Below, piece after piece: positions 1 through 12,447 of a DNA stretch of 64,000 nt; the stretch's first letter is position 1; each line of letters opens with the position of its first letter. This stretch comes from Ridgeia piscesae (Eukaryota; Annelida; Polychaeta; Sabellida; Siboglinidae). The stretch spans positions 84,501-148,500 of the forward strand of contig JAODUO010000850.1 in assembly GCA_025642075.2 (NCBI GenBank). Reading direction: 5' to 3'. Under the pieces are notes generated by a model. The model saw only the letters and a program-made list of their open reading frames with translations. It did not search any database and was not told where the DNA came from. Both the position numbers and the translations under genes were made by a program.

Positions 1-2900
1 ACAATAACTGACTGACTGTCTGAAGCCCCCACAGTCAGTCAGCCATCCATCAAGGTCAGTGACTGGCCCTACACTTCTCTCTACAGCTCTATATTTAGTA
101 CTGGCTGTCTGATGAGTGTGGGCCCTGCTAAGGTAGGAGACACTCGTAGAATACAAGACGCTCACACACTGGGTAGTTAGAAACCAGTGCCATGGGTTGG
201 GTTATCACACTGGGACATGTCCAGAACTGTCACAGGAACTGTGGATAAAAAGACATAATTATATGACAATTGATGTTTAGTTACACAAATAAGTAGGCCT
301 ACATACAAATATGTGTATGTTTATCTGTGTAGATGTATCTAAGTTAATTGTATCACAACTGCATTAGCCCAGCTGATGTGCTGGCTCCAGATTAGTCCTT
401 ATCAATGTCACTAATCACGAAAGGGATTTATCACTGGTGGTAATTGCTAGAATGGCTTGCTCCTGGCTGGAGCTCAGCTGTTGTCTGTAGAAAGTCACAG
501 AAAGTAATGTAAGTGTAAACTGTACTGAAGACTAACTTTTAGCATTTGTGCCACCTCGAGAATTGTACTGCCTCAATAGTTTGGCTTACTCCTTCCTGTA
601 TTACATGGACAGAAATTATCTTTAAAATCAAATTGCAATAAAAAATCACGAGTGAGCTTACAAGGAAGATAGATCAACATATCAAAAAAATTACATCTGA
701 AAAAGACTTGGATCAAGGAGAAATTAGTTTATCAAACATAACATGTATTTCTGTAAATGTAATATGGACAATAATGCAGTTTCCACAAGGACATGTAAAT
801 ATGTTTGTCATATGCATGTTTGTATATGGGTTCTCTTTTGTCCCTGTCTGATATACACCTAACTACACCATACTACAGTCAGCACCATCACTCATAAACA
901 TCTGAGTTAGCAACAACATGCAACTTTTTCTATAACTAATTATCACATTATGATTAACAATAACAGTCAAATTGAAAGAAACTGGGGCTCACATTTAGAT
1001 TGTACAATTCATGAGTTGTTAGTACTTGTTACTAAACTATTATTAGACATCAAGGTATCCCAAGTGTAGTTCAACACTGGATTATCTAGTCCAGGGCAAG
1101 TATGATGATAAGGGGAAACATCAACACTTGATACCAAGAGGACACCTGTTCATGTCACTAAGATTACCCCACCCCAGTACCCTATTAGCCTGGGGAGTCT
1201 TCCCATGTGCCTAACCCCAACCATGCTAATTACAAACATGTTTCTTCAGATGGGCAAGACAGCAAGACACCTGAAGACACCTGTCACACACTCAAAAGGG
1301 GAGTTCTACTGAGGACAGAGAGTGAGAGGGGCAGATAGGGAGAGGGAGAGGAGGGAGGGGGGAGGGAGAGAGAGAGAGGAGAGGGGAGGAGAGAGGGGGA
1401 GAGAGAGAGAAAGTTAAGCCAGTTTACAAACATTAAATGTTTCTGATGACCTGAAATGGACTACACCTATGTGACACCATCTACACTTTCTTCTAAAGCA
1501 TAACTGACAATATATATGGTTTTGGAAAAACCATTTTTGCTCCTTCATTTTTTACCTGTCCACCCTTATTTCTACTTGTCCACAAAGGGTTAAATGGTGG
1601 GTGGATGGGAGTCTGCATAAAGCTATGCTGTGTACAGTCTATGGTATAGTGTACTATAGTATAGGACTATAGGTACATAAATTATGTGTTCCAGTTTATT
1701 TAACTAACAAGTACTTTTTGGCATCTAAGATGTCTAAGTGTGGGTGATTTACATACATCACTTATGTTCTTTTACTATTTCATATGTGTACACACCTAAC
1801 TAGGTTACTTTAATGTGTTCACATATATCTTCAAACCGCCTTTGTTCCACACCACTCAGTGACCAGACAATAGGTCAGATTCATGACTGTCAGTCACAGA
1901 CTTGAATTGTTTGCCTTTATCCCACTCATGAGTTACTGATATCACTAAAAATGACGCACAAGGTAATTGACACCAGAACACACTGTTCAGGTTTTTAAGG
2001 GCCTCCTAAACAAATGTACTGATCACAGAAAGGTAAAGTGCCTGGCTTTCATGTTATTGTAATCAATAATGAACTGAAGTCATCCGTGCTACAGATCCAT
2101 GGACAAATGTGGAACACATTTCACGAACTCAAGTACATTCAGAGGTCTATAATTATATAAGCGAATTGTATAATTTAGGTCTGATTGTCATTCAGTTTTG
2201 TAATTAAATAATTTTATGTTTGAGAAATGTTTGAGAAAAATAACCCAGTCATGAGTTATGTACACAAGCTAGGTCACATGTTTATGTTGAATTACTGCCA
2301 CGTAGATGGACGTAGCTTTTTGAGAGACCTGTCCACCCATCATTTGGACAGGCTGGTATAAGTTTAGACTGGTAGAAATTAGAGCTGACAGGGGCTGTCT
2401 TGTCCTATGAGATGGACCTACCCAGTATTGGTCATTGTATAACAGCAGGACCACTGGCTGGTAGTGACAATACAGCTGTAGTTTTACTTGCATGACCTAA
2501 ATTAGCTGTTCTTCTACTGAAGCCAACCATCTCTCTTCGCACACATAGAACCTACTAGGTAGACATCTCTCTTACCACATAGGAGACCCTACTTGGTAGA
2601 CAATGCTAATAATTTCTAAAGGTTAAATTCTGTTAATACATTAAGTCCAAGCCAAGGCTTGCATGCTCACATGAATATATATGAGGGCATGTGTTTACCC
2701 ATATCTACCAGGATGTTTGGACTGGCAAAAAAAGTGATCCTGAATAAAAGCCTGTGTAGGCAGTAGGCACAGAGGTATTTAAGCCTGCAAAACCGTGCAG
2801 ATCAGATGCATAACAAGAAATCATAGACTGGTTAAATAAGGATTAGAACTGCTCCTACAGCCCAAAATTATCACCTATATGCTATGGGAATTATTTACAT
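1..2900. other. Non-coding, probably first intron of the integrin gene
   Basis: I found no convincing exon on either strand here. It lies downstream of the integrin alpha first exon on the minus strand and is probably intron. The only structured piece is a purine-rich (GA/GGGA) tract at about 1316-1413. Confidence 0.4.
1316..1413. repeat. Purine-rich GA/GGGA simple repeat
   Basis: About 100 bases of almost pure purine on the plus strand, made of GAGAGA and GGGAGG runs. It could form triplex DNA, but there is no sign of function. Confidence 0.8.
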
Positions 2901-2908
2901 GGAAAAGT

Positions 2909-4091
2909 CAGGGTTGGCACGTTTTTCCCACCCTGGTAAATACCGGGCGGTAATTACCGGTAATTACCGCCCTGGGAAAAACCTCAAATAGTGGTAAATA
3001 CCAGACTACCTGGGAAAAACTCTTAAAAGGATTAAATTTGAACAATTTTTGCAATACAAGTTACTGTACGATCACCATAATGATACATGTGTAATTATAC
3101 ATCAGTACTGGCTGTTTTCGAAAAATCATAATTGTAGTAAGACTGAAAACAACAATACCACCACTAAATATTACATTCCAAAATATATTCAATGACAGTG
3201 TTACAGGTTCACCTCTATGTGTGCCAGTTCACTATGCGATTTCAAAGAAACAAAACACTTCAGGTATATACTAATAAATACAATATTAATATTTTGTTAC
3301 TAAAAGCTCTGTGCTGCCACGAAGTGAACGGTAGCACGAGACAAGTTTTATAGTTTTTGCAAGTCCTAGCCGGTTTCACAGCTTTGTTTGCAGCATGCCG
3401 AAGTTCGAGAATATTCTCTATTGACGCAGAACTTGCAGGCAGAATGAGTAGTTTCATCGCAAGACTGCATAATTGGTATGGGTATTTACCTGTTTAATCA
3501 AACATTTGCTCAGATGCGTCCTCAATATGTCAGCCTGACATTGTACGCATTGGGCTTTTTTATCTTGCCGTCTTCTTCAATTTTGCAAAAAACATTGCCA
3601 CACATTATCAAACGGTCTACCTCCTCTTCCACTCATGATGCTAACTGACCAGTTACCACTGCTTCAAGTTTGGGGTACAGTAGAGCCTGCCAATGTCCAG
3701 AGCCCAACATTTCTTTTGTTCCTTAAACAGATTACCAACTGGCACCTGACAGCACTAGACTCTAGTCTAGTACTTGACATTGTCCTGTGTGAGAATGATA
3801 CTGACAATTGTTACTAAATGATCAATTTTCTTTTGAATATCTTGTTGACTTCATGTTTTAAACAAATACAAGAATACACATGAACTAGTAACTGGTGAAC
3901 TTGTTAGCTTTAGATGAATATATTAACTAAATTCTAATTGGACAGGAACTAGCCAGTGGTAATATAAATTATTGAGTTATTCCCACATATTTACCGGTAA
4001 ATACCACTTTTACTGGCAATTACCGGTAATTACCAGGTTATTCCCACTGCCCTGTCTAAAACCAGTTTTTCCCGGAAATGTGCCAACCCTG
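2909..4091 (-). mobile_element. hAT-type DNA transposon, decayed, with 8-bp target duplication
   Basis: The element starts CAGGGTTGGCAC and ends with the exact inverse, GTGCCAACCCTG. The perfect 8-bp direct repeat GGAAAAGT flanks it at 2901-2908 and 4092-4099. An 8-bp duplication and CAGGG-type ends are hallmarks of hAT elements. Just inside both ends are palindromic copies of GGTAATTACC, which look like subterminal transposase-binding sites. On the minus strand at 3490-3636 there is a BED-finger-like reading frame beginning MSGRGGRPFDNVW. It later shows C-x2-C and H-x3-C spacing and then a consensus donor, but the motif is split between two frames, so the transposase is dead. Total length is 1183 bp, far shorter than an autonomous hAT. 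Confidence 0.88.
3490..3636 (-). pseudogene. Broken BED zinc-finger exon of a hAT transposase
   Basis: The minus-strand reading frame starts at ATG 3636 with MSGRGGRPFDNVWQCF. After an in-frame TGA it reads KKAQCVQCQADILRTHLSKC. The aromatic W, the C-x2-C pair and the H-x3-C end match a BED finger, the DNA-binding domain at the N terminus of hAT transposases. The middle part (KIEEDGK) lies in another frame, so an indel has broken it. The exon ends at a GTAAAT donor at 3489. It sits inside the TIR-bounded element, which supports the call. Confidence 0.6.
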
Positions 4092-4099
4092 GGAAAAGT

Positions 4100-5452
4100 A
4101 GATACCATTAGTTTCTCAAGGTTTTGTGGTTACTCCTTATCCACTTTATGGTGGCCTTCGTTAAGTTTTATGACCATTTACACAACAAGAGATACTCGTA
4201 TTATGTGACTGTTGTGATTATGTGGCATTGATAAATGACTACTGTTTTTTTGTATTTTATCAAAGTATGGTACTTAAATATGAAATGCACTACATGTATT
4301 TGTGATTTTTTTACTTTATAATATTATATGAATGTACTTGATATATGTTGAAATATTATCTATGTATATATGCGTGACTAAGTAAAAAAAACTATACATA
4401 TACCGTAAAAAACTAACTACTGGGGGGCAATAGTTATAGATTACATTGCAATGTAACTGGTCCGAGACCTGGTAAAAAAGTATGCATCAACTATCAATAT
4501 CACATGGATGCATGTCTAAAAACACTGACAACTCCAACATGAACAAGGATGCAAACAATACAAAACGTGATATCATGGTCGTATCACATGACCTACAGGA
4601 ACTCATACTGGTCATGCTCCAGCTGGTATCACATGATAACTGATGTACCCTGGTAGGTAATGCCACACAAGTGGAATTCAGTCCGCCAAAGAAGCCTGTG
4701 GGATGCAGCGGAAATATTCGTTTTCTTTAGTTCAGACTTAAATAATTTACTAATTAACATGAACCAAGAAACCGTATCACTAAATTGCAAGAGTGTACAC
4801 AGCTGTCTTTCTGAATGTGTGTGACCGGAGGAAAGGGTGCCTGGTTAAAAGGTATGCATGCACATATTTGTTTTTTTTCACTTAAGTAATGTTAATTTGA
4901 AAATACATACTACTGCATGTATACGTCCCTTACAGCTAATATACATAAGATACATAAATAGTCTGACATATGTAGTACTGGTCTATTTGTTAATACATGT
5001 GTCAAATACATGAATTTGCATTAATAGATGTCTTGATCTATGTTAATTGCAAATAATTATCAAAAATTAAATATTTAAAACAAATATTTGTAATTGTATT
5101 TGATGTTTAGGATTTAAAAAATGTTTATGGGCTAACAACCCACACCCGATGATATAATCCCGGATGCTATCAAACATGTCAAGTCTCAAGAGTTAGGTCT
5201 ACCGTCCGTCTCCAATCACTCACTGACTGAGTCAGACATTATAATCAAGAACATTCTAACTTGTGTTAGGGAACAATTCATCATACATGAAACATAGGCC
5301 AGATATAATACATTACTGTGTCAATTCAAACATATATTTTTCATTATAATAAAGGAAAATCACCGCTAATGAACACTGAAAATGTCAAGTGCAAGGCCAA
5401 TAACAACAGCCCTGCAAGCGGCCGAACAAGCAACATGAAAAGTTTAACTCAC
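4100..5452. other. Non-coding, probable integrin intron
   Basis: AT-rich sequence without a recognisable exon, RNA gene or long repeat. It ends at the donor of the integrin first exon. Confidence 0.35.
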
Positions 5453-5634
5453 ACATGGCTAACTTGATCGTTGCTATCCGATTGTTGATGTTGCGCTACT
5501 GAAAATCCAAAATATGAGTTCGGTGGCCCTGTCTTAACAATCGGCACTTTAGTGTCCAAATTAAACGCGCCTATTGTTGAGCAAATATAAAATAAATATA
5601 TGGCAAAATAAGCCACCGGTCCAGGACCTCCCAT
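5453..5634 (-). CDS. Integrin alpha subunit, first coding exon (partial gene)
   Basis: Integrin alpha chains pair with a beta chain at the plasma membrane and bind extracellular matrix. The exon opens with ATG at 5634 (minus). It encodes a signal peptide of about 22 residues with the hydrophobic stretch VAYFAIYLFYICSTIGA. Next comes the mature N terminus AFNLDTKVPIVK, then GPPNSYFGFSVAQHQ, the classic start of the first FG-GAP blade of the beta-propeller. A consensus donor (GTGAGT) follows at 5452. The rest of the gene must lie to the left, either outside the window or beyond a first intron longer than 5.4 kb, because I recognised no further integrin exon in 1-5452. The start faces BLOC1S1 only 375 bp away, so the two probably share a bidirectional promoter. 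The family call is confident. The subclass (laminin-binding ITGA3/6/7 type or other) cannot be told from one exon, although the neighbour suggests ITGA7-like. Confidence 0.85.
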
Positions 5635-6009
5635 CTTGCTTTCCGTCGCGCTATTTCTCGTAGGCAGCCGAAGTCCCGCGAGAATTAACGCGCAATAATA
5701 CAGGTCAAATTGCTGTAAGGTCACCGAGTATCTCCGCAAACTAGTTATCTTTAACTAACTATAACAAAGCACAGTTACAACGTTCACAAACAGCGTTTCC
5801 TTTTTACGATATAATGTGACAATGTTGATGGATACAGTAATACATTTTCAGAGTTGTTTTCGCGAATGTATACGAACTATTAGGTAGTTGTTTGGCATTT
5901 CCGGCATCAATACAACTGCAGTATTTTGACAGCTGGAATTTTTGTCAGTTCTTGGAATTTTAGTTGTTAATGTGTCAGTTGTCGCCAGTGTATTGTAAAT
6001 TAATCTAAC
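5635..6009. promoter_or_regulatory. Putative bidirectional promoter between integrin alpha and BLOC1S1
   Basis: These 375 bp separate two divergent start codons. The integrin-proximal part (5640-5700) is locally richer in GC and CpG than its surroundings and contains CCGCGAGAA and AACGCGC. I see no clear TATA box at a fixed distance from either start. The promoter role is inferred from the head-to-head arrangement, and no transcription start site can be read from the sequence. Confidence 0.5.
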
Positions 6010-9000
6010 ATGTTGTCCTCTATGGTGAAAGAACACCAACTAAAACAGCAAGCCCGTAAAGAAGTACAAGGTAATCGTATGACAAATAAAATATGTTAGG
6101 TATATTCTCAACCCATCCTCAGCCTCGGACTGAGCCTCTCAGGCAGTGGGTTGACCATGGATATGTCAAGGAGTCGGGCGCCCGAGGGAGTCTTGTGACT
6201 TGTTTCATTCATCCATTCACTGGCACTGCCGACATCCCTGCCAAACTTAGCCATTTCAGTGCTACAGCCCACAGGTCTTCTCTGCTGTGATCACTGATTG
6301 ACTGAATACTGCATTAAATTTCCCAGTGTCTTGATTTGAACATTGATAGCATCGATCACGGGAACCGGATGTTTCGGCCCAAAACAGTTTCGGCACATTG
6401 TGCGAAACATCCGTTTCTGCAATCGTTGAAGTTCGCATGGGCCAATTCATCCGTACCTGCAACGTGTGCAGGCGAGCTATATGGGCCGAATCATCTGTCC
6501 TGATGTTGAGAAATATCTTCGACTTGCGTATTATGTATAATTTTGGTATTATTTCTGCATCGTTATTTGGGAAATTTTGTGATCTGCTTCGACTTACATG
6601 CGTATTCTTTGTCGACCCTTCCTTGAAATTCAGGCATTGCGTATCATTTAATTTTTGTATTATTTGATTCAGGAAATTTTGCGTGTCATTTCTTTGCATA
6701 TTATAGATTATATATATATTAATATTATTATTTGCAAACAAATGGGGATTTTTTATTATTATTTCATGGTTAATATTCGGGGATTTATATGACCTTACTT
6801 GACTTGCGTATTATTTGCATTGCATGACAACAGACAGAACACATGTATTCACGTGAATACACATGAAAACACGTACTGGTTGAGCGGTACCAATTATGAA
6901 CCAGTATGACATGTGCCAACTGGTTTAGAAATGGTTCCTTGTTTGCTGTGAATTCACAATTTAGCATAATGACCAAAATAATATACAGCCATTGTTAGTT
7001 GCAGGTTTGCTTCCATTAGTAATGGTTATAGTCAAAGTCTTTGCTGGCATTATTTACTTAAATGGTCATCACCAGGTAATCTGACAAAGACAGATGAACT
7101 AACACAAAGTTATGTATGATGTACAAAATAGCCAATGATGTTGACTAGAGCATATAGCAGCAATTGTTAGTGTAGATGTCTTTCAGGAGTTTGATGTGGA
7201 AGTCTTTTATCCCCTGCTCTTGAAGCAAAGTCAGTACTGCTTGAGTTTAATTGTCCTGTGTTGAAAGTCTTCTTATAGTCAATGACCGTGAAGCAAAGTG
7301 GATGTTATATTCTTGGCATTTCTTCTTTAATTGGTGTGCAATGTGGATGTGGTCTTACCTCCAGTACCTGATTCTGAATCCAGCTTGCTCTCGTAGTTGG
7401 TTTCGTTTAATTTGTTTCGTTATTACCATCTTAAATCTTTGCATTCTCCCATGCAGTGAGTAAACTTTTTAAAATAAGTATTTATTTAACAGCTTATATA
7501 AATATATATATATATACAGCTGTAGCTACTAGCTAGTATCTTTAAGATGATATCTTCTCAGGCTGTCGCTACTGTATTTAAAAGGTCTCAGTGTTTATAT
7601 TATGTCACTGCCTGATGCTGTAGCATATTATTATAATCTCATAGTACTCTGTGCATTGTTATATAACGCAGTGTAAAATTCCTCTATGATCATCACCTTT
7701 GATTTGTCTACCCAACATGCCAAAGTGTAATCAGTCTGTCTTGGACTAGGGTCTGTATTTTTCTCATGTGATCTTTTTGTTGTACTTGATGATGTCCTAC
7801 CTGGGTTTCTTCCTTATGTTCTTGCATATTTCTGTGTACTACAGTGTATACACATTTTTATGGCCACCACTTTCCACCATTTCTCATCTGTTCAACTGGG
7901 TTGTATTGGTGATGGTATCCTATATTTTACTTGCTAACTGTTTACTGTTTCTTTTATAACTAGCTATAATAATTATAAAAGGCTCTTTGGTAGGTTCCAT
8001 TATTTAATCTGTAATTGTAATTTAGAACTGAGTTGTGTAAATGTAATTTATTTGAAAATTTTCAAATGGGAATTGAAATGACACAGGGAACTGACTAAGT
8101 GGACAGGATTTGAGTAATTAGACCCAGAGTTCCCACACATGAGCCTGCTCACTTTCTGACAATACAAATAGAGTTGAACAGACCTACACATAAAAAGTGA
8201 TTGTAAGTGATCTGAAGTTGTGTAATTGGACCCAGACATGAACATACACACTTTCTGAAAACAAAGATTTTAACAAAATTACAACAAAAACGTATGTTGC
8301 AGTATTAGACAGTTACTGATGCACACCAGATGGCACCACTTGTACACATAGCAATTTTTGTATCCCGCTAGTGGTACCTAACTACCTATTACTCTACATA
8401 GATATTGTTACTTTAGCACTGATAATAAGTAGATGAGCGTTATCATACAATGTAATACTGGTATAATTGATTAGTTATGTTTGCAGAACGAAAGAAGAAA
8501 GCAGCGACGGCCGCAGCCACTGCATTGACCCATTCCCTCGTTGACTACCTTAACTCCGGGTACGTCAGCTGACACACAGCCTTACGAAGACCATCTCCTG
8601 TAAATGAGTTTAGTACAAGAGTAGCTGTCCAGATCATGGTTACATGATTTCCACGAAGTAGGGTAGAGGACTAGAGGTGTCTGACTCTTGGGTCCCACAC
8701 ATTACCTGACAGGCATTCTCTGATTCTTGGGTCCCACACATTACCTGGCAGGCATTCTCTGATTCTTGGGTCCCACACATTACCTGGCAGGCATTCTCTG
8801 ACTCTTGGGTCCCACACATTACCTGACAGGCATTCTCTGATTCTTGGGTCCCACACATTACCTGGCAGGCATTCTCTGATTCTTGGGTCCCACACATTAC
8901 CTGGCAGGCATTCTCTGATTCTTGGGTCCCACACATTACCTGGCAGGCATTCTCTGATTCTTGGGTCCCACACATTACCTGTCAGACATTCTTTAATTCT

Positions 9001-11924
9001 TGGGTCCCACACATTACCTGACAGGCATTCTCTGATTCTTGGGTCCCACACATTACCTGGCAGGCATTCTCTGATTCTTGGGTCCCACACATTACCTGTC
9101 AGACATTCTTTAATTATTGGGTCCCACACATTACCTGGCAGGCATTCTCTGATTCTTGGGTCCCACACATTACCTGTCAGACATTCTCTGATTCTTGGGT
9201 CCCACACATTACCTGTCAGACATTCTCTGATTCTTGGGTCCCACACATTACCTGGCAGGCATTCTCTGATTCTTGGGTCCCACACATTACCTGTCAGACA
9301 TTCTCTGATTCTTGGGTCCCACACATTACCTGGCAGGCATTCTCTGATTCTTGGGTCCCACACATTACCTGTCAGACATTCTTTAATTCTTGGGTCCCAC
9401 ATTACCTGCAGGCATTCTCTGATTCTTGGGTCCCACACATTACCTGGCAGGCATTCTCATCTTTCCCCCACATTACCTGTCAGACATTCTTTAACTTCTT
9501 GGGTCCCACACATTACCTGGCAGGCATTCTCTGATTCTTGGGTCCCACACATGACCTGTCAGACATTCTCTGATTCTTGGGTCCCACACATTACCTGTCA
9601 GACATTCTCTGATTCTTGGGTCCCACACATTACCTGTCAGACATTCTCTGATTCTTGGGTCCCACACATTACCTGTCAGACATTCTCTGATTCTTGGGTC
9701 CCACACATTACCTGTCAGGCATTCTTTGATTCTTGGGTCCCACACATTACCTGTCAGACATTCTCTGATTCTTGGGTCCCACACATTACCTGTCAGACAT
9801 TCTCTGATTCTTGGGTCCCACACATTACCTGTCAGACATTCTCTGATTCTTGGGTCCCACACATTACCTGTCAGACATTCTCTGATTCTTGGGTCCCACA
9901 CATTACCTGTCAGACATTCTCTGATTCTTGGGTCCCACACATTACCTGTCAGACATTCTCTGATTCTTGGGTCTCACACATTACCTGACAGACATTCTCT
10001 GATTCGTGCGTCCCATACATTACCTGACAGACATTCTCTGATTCTTGGGTCTCACACATTACCTGACAGACATTCTCTGATTCTTGGGTCCCATACATTA
10101 CCTGACAGACATTCTCTGATTCTTGGGTCCCACACATTACCTGTCAGACATTCTCTGATTCTTGGGTCTCACACATTACCTGACAGACATTCTCTGATTC
10201 TTGGGTCCCATACATTACCTGACAGACATTCTCTGATTCTTGGGTCCCACACATTACCTGACAGACATTTCTGTGACATTTCTGTGGAGTCTGGGCCCTC
10301 CTGGTGGTAGATCGTGTAGACTTTTCCAGATATTTCCAAATTCCACAATCTCTAGACCATATCCAACTTATTCATTATATAGAATTCTAGTCAGACTAAA
10401 GCAACATGGCATAAGCAAGATTGGCCTAGTTACAAAAAGGCAATAAATTTTTTATTTTATGTTGTGTTGTTGTGGAAATGAAATACAATAACATTATATA
10501 AGCTGTTCATGTAATAGCATGATAACAGTCCTGTAAATGTAAACATATATTCATTCATTCACTGTCATAAGTTAATTATATTTTATAATAGGTGTAATAA
10601 ACAGTTGACATGTTGCTTTATGCACAACTGCCTGTACGCTGTGTCTTGGTGTCAGTGTTGCCCAGGCGTACGTCAATCAGAAGAAACTGGACACAGAAAC
10701 AAAGATTCTTCAGGCAAACGCGACACATTTTGCAAAGCAGACAGCCCAGTGGCTGAAGCTTGTGGAGGACTTCAACCAGTCTCTCAAGGTACGAGTAAGA
10801 CATGTTTTCCTGGGCCATTAACTTCCCTTAACGTATTGATAACTGTACCCAGTCTCTCATGTTAAGACTTGTGTGCTTGGACCTAAGTCTTCCTTAAACT
10901 TGTTGAAGACTTTATCTAGTAGCTTAAGATACTTACATCTGTCTGGGTAAAGCACCTCCCAACATTTGCTGGAATATATGAGAAAATAATAATCATAAAA
11001 CTACAGGCTTTGGCACAAGGACACTTTGTAGCAGGAAGTAGTTACAAGAGGTCATGAAGCTATGTGAAGGTCGAGCACAATATCTGAAATTTCGCAGGAA
11101 CAGGGATCAACTGTCCCCAGCCAATCACCACCACCTCGCCTTTCGTCCTGCAGTAAAGGCTGAGTGTACTTGCTGTATGGGTCACATTTTGACACAATAT
11201 TATATACTCTGGATAAATCTTGTTTTGATGAAGAAAACTAATTATTTTAAATGTCGCATTTTGTGTAGCAAATCTGCAATAAACTATCTTCATCTTGTCA
11301 CCAGTTTCTTTTGTTTTGGATTCATACGATACTCCCACAGCACATGATAGCTTCCACAAAATCAACAGCATGTGTGAATAAAACCCTGGCCTGAATGGTG
11401 AACAGTAATGATGGGAACATTAACTTACGTAGGTTGTAAACATACACAAATATGTTGTTGCTGTTTTTAAAGCCACTCTCTCTCAAGACATTCCCCTCTC
11501 TCAAGTCTGCTGGTGTCACCCCCCCCACCCCCCACTGCTGGTGTCACCCCCCCCCCACTGCTGGTGTCACCCCCGCCCCCCCCCCACTGCTGGTCTTGTG
11601 TCTGCACACATCACACCACTTATGTTTATGTGGACAGGAAATAGGTGATGTGGAGAACTGGGCGCGGAGCATAGAAAGAGACATGCATACCATTTCCAAT
11701 GCCCTCGAGTATGCGTACAAAGGTAATCTACAGCCACATTCTACTCATGTCCATGTGTATTAGTTATTTTCGTCAAAATAAAAAATTATTTGAACATATA
11801 TTTGTATAGGTGGTGAAGCTTTATTTTCCACAACTCTGTAAATTTGTATGTTTATTTATATTATTTTATAGATATACAACCAACGGACGTTGTAGCGTCC
11901 ACAGTCAGTGGACATCAGCAGTGA
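6010..11924 (+). CDS. BLOC1S1: BLOC-1 subunit 1 (BLOS1/GCN5L1), complete five-exon gene
   Basis: BLOC1S1 is a small helical subunit shared by BLOC-1 and BORC, which act in lysosome-related organelle biogenesis and lysosome positioning. It has also been linked to mitochondrial protein acetylation. The coding exons are 6010-6070, 8487-8559, 10656-10788, 11638-11722 and 11872-11924. All have GT-AG borders and compatible phases, and together they give 134 residues (about 125 in the human protein). Diagnostic stretches are MLSSMVKEHQLKQQ (exon 1), ALTHSLVDYLNSG (2), VAQAYVNQKKLDTETK and KLVEDFNQSLK (3), and EIGDVENWARSIERDM (4). The last exon adds a short tail ending GHQQ. Most of the chain is amphipathic helix or coiled coil, with no signal peptide. 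The start is fixed by the family's MLS...KEHQ N terminus. Intron 2 carries a 1.6-kb minisatellite. Transcription probably starts in the shared promoter with the integrin gene. Confidence 0.97.
6071..8486. other. BLOC1S1 intron 1, no other feature recognised
   Basis: Non-coding sequence of 2.4 kb between exons 1 and 2. There is a pair of related short stretches near 6440 and 6480 (GGGCCAATTCATCCGT and GGGCCGAATCATCTGT), but nothing I can assign to a family. Confidence 0.4.
8683..10268. repeat. 39-bp minisatellite in BLOC1S1 intron 2, about 40 copies
   Basis: The unit is 39 bp and contains TTCTTGGGTCCCACACATTA followed by CCTGTCAGACATTCTCTGA. Two common variants alternate, CCTGGCAGGCATTC and CCTGTCAGACATTC. 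The left third is mixed, while about 9560-9970 is very uniform for CTGTCAGACATTC. Rare variants carry TTTAATT, GTCTCACAC or CCATACAT. Because 39 is divisible by three and the unit lacks stops in several frames, it opens long but meaningless reading frames on both strands. Confidence 0.97.
11512..11590 (+). repeat. C-rich short tandem repeat before BLOC1S1 exon 4
   Basis: About four copies of a block CTGCTGGTGTCACCCCC, separated by poly-C runs of varying length. It ends roughly 48 bp upstream of the exon 4 acceptor at 11637, so length changes here could touch the splice region. Confidence 0.85.
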
Positions 11925-12221
11925 CTACTAGGTGGCGCTGCATGCAACTGTATGTTTGTTTTTGTATTTGTATTTTCACAGAAATATTGTTTTGTTCTAA
12001 TCACTGTTCAATAGGGTGAAGCACCTTGTCTGCTCAACTACAGTGTGTGTCGTCAGTCTATGTACTAACAGAAATATATGTTCACATGTGTGTCATATAT
12101 ATTGTTGATTTTCAAAAGAGTGGTACATTTTATTAGGGGATATGCTGGAGTATTGGCACTTAATTTTATTAAATAATTATATATTTTTTCTGTATAATTA
12201 AACAAAAGTTTGGACTTATCC

Positions 12222-12300
12222 TTTAATCCCAATGGTCAGTGCCTTCGAACAAGGTAACTTGGATTTATGGCGCTATATAAATGCTTTTATTATTATTATA
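12222..12300 (+). repeat. SINE-like 3' tail
   Basis: The stretch GGCGCTATATAAATGC followed by TTATTATTATTA is a tail seen at the 3' end of many animal SINEs and their partner LINEs. I could not delimit a 5' end or promoter boxes, so only the tail is claimed. Confidence 0.5.
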
Positions 12301-12441
12301 TGTCTGTCATTTCTATGAAAATTTTATGTTTAATCCAGATACTGTAAATGACGTTGCTAAAGTTATGTGTTATTTACACCCTCCCACTTGAATACTAAAT
12401 ACATTATTTAATACTTGAATATTACTACATTTTATCATCCC

Positions 12442-12447
12442 AATAAA
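12442..12447 (+). promoter_or_regulatory. Candidate polyadenylation signal of BLOC1S1
   Basis: The first canonical AATAAA I noticed downstream of the BLOC1S1 stop at 11924 implies a 3' UTR of about 0.5 kb. Inferred from motif and position only. Confidence 0.35.

Noticed and set aside
8671..10310. Long open frames (up to 255 codons) on both strands in the 39-bp array
   Set aside because: The unit length is a multiple of three and free of stops in several frames on both strands; they are products of the repeat inside a BLOC1S1 intron.
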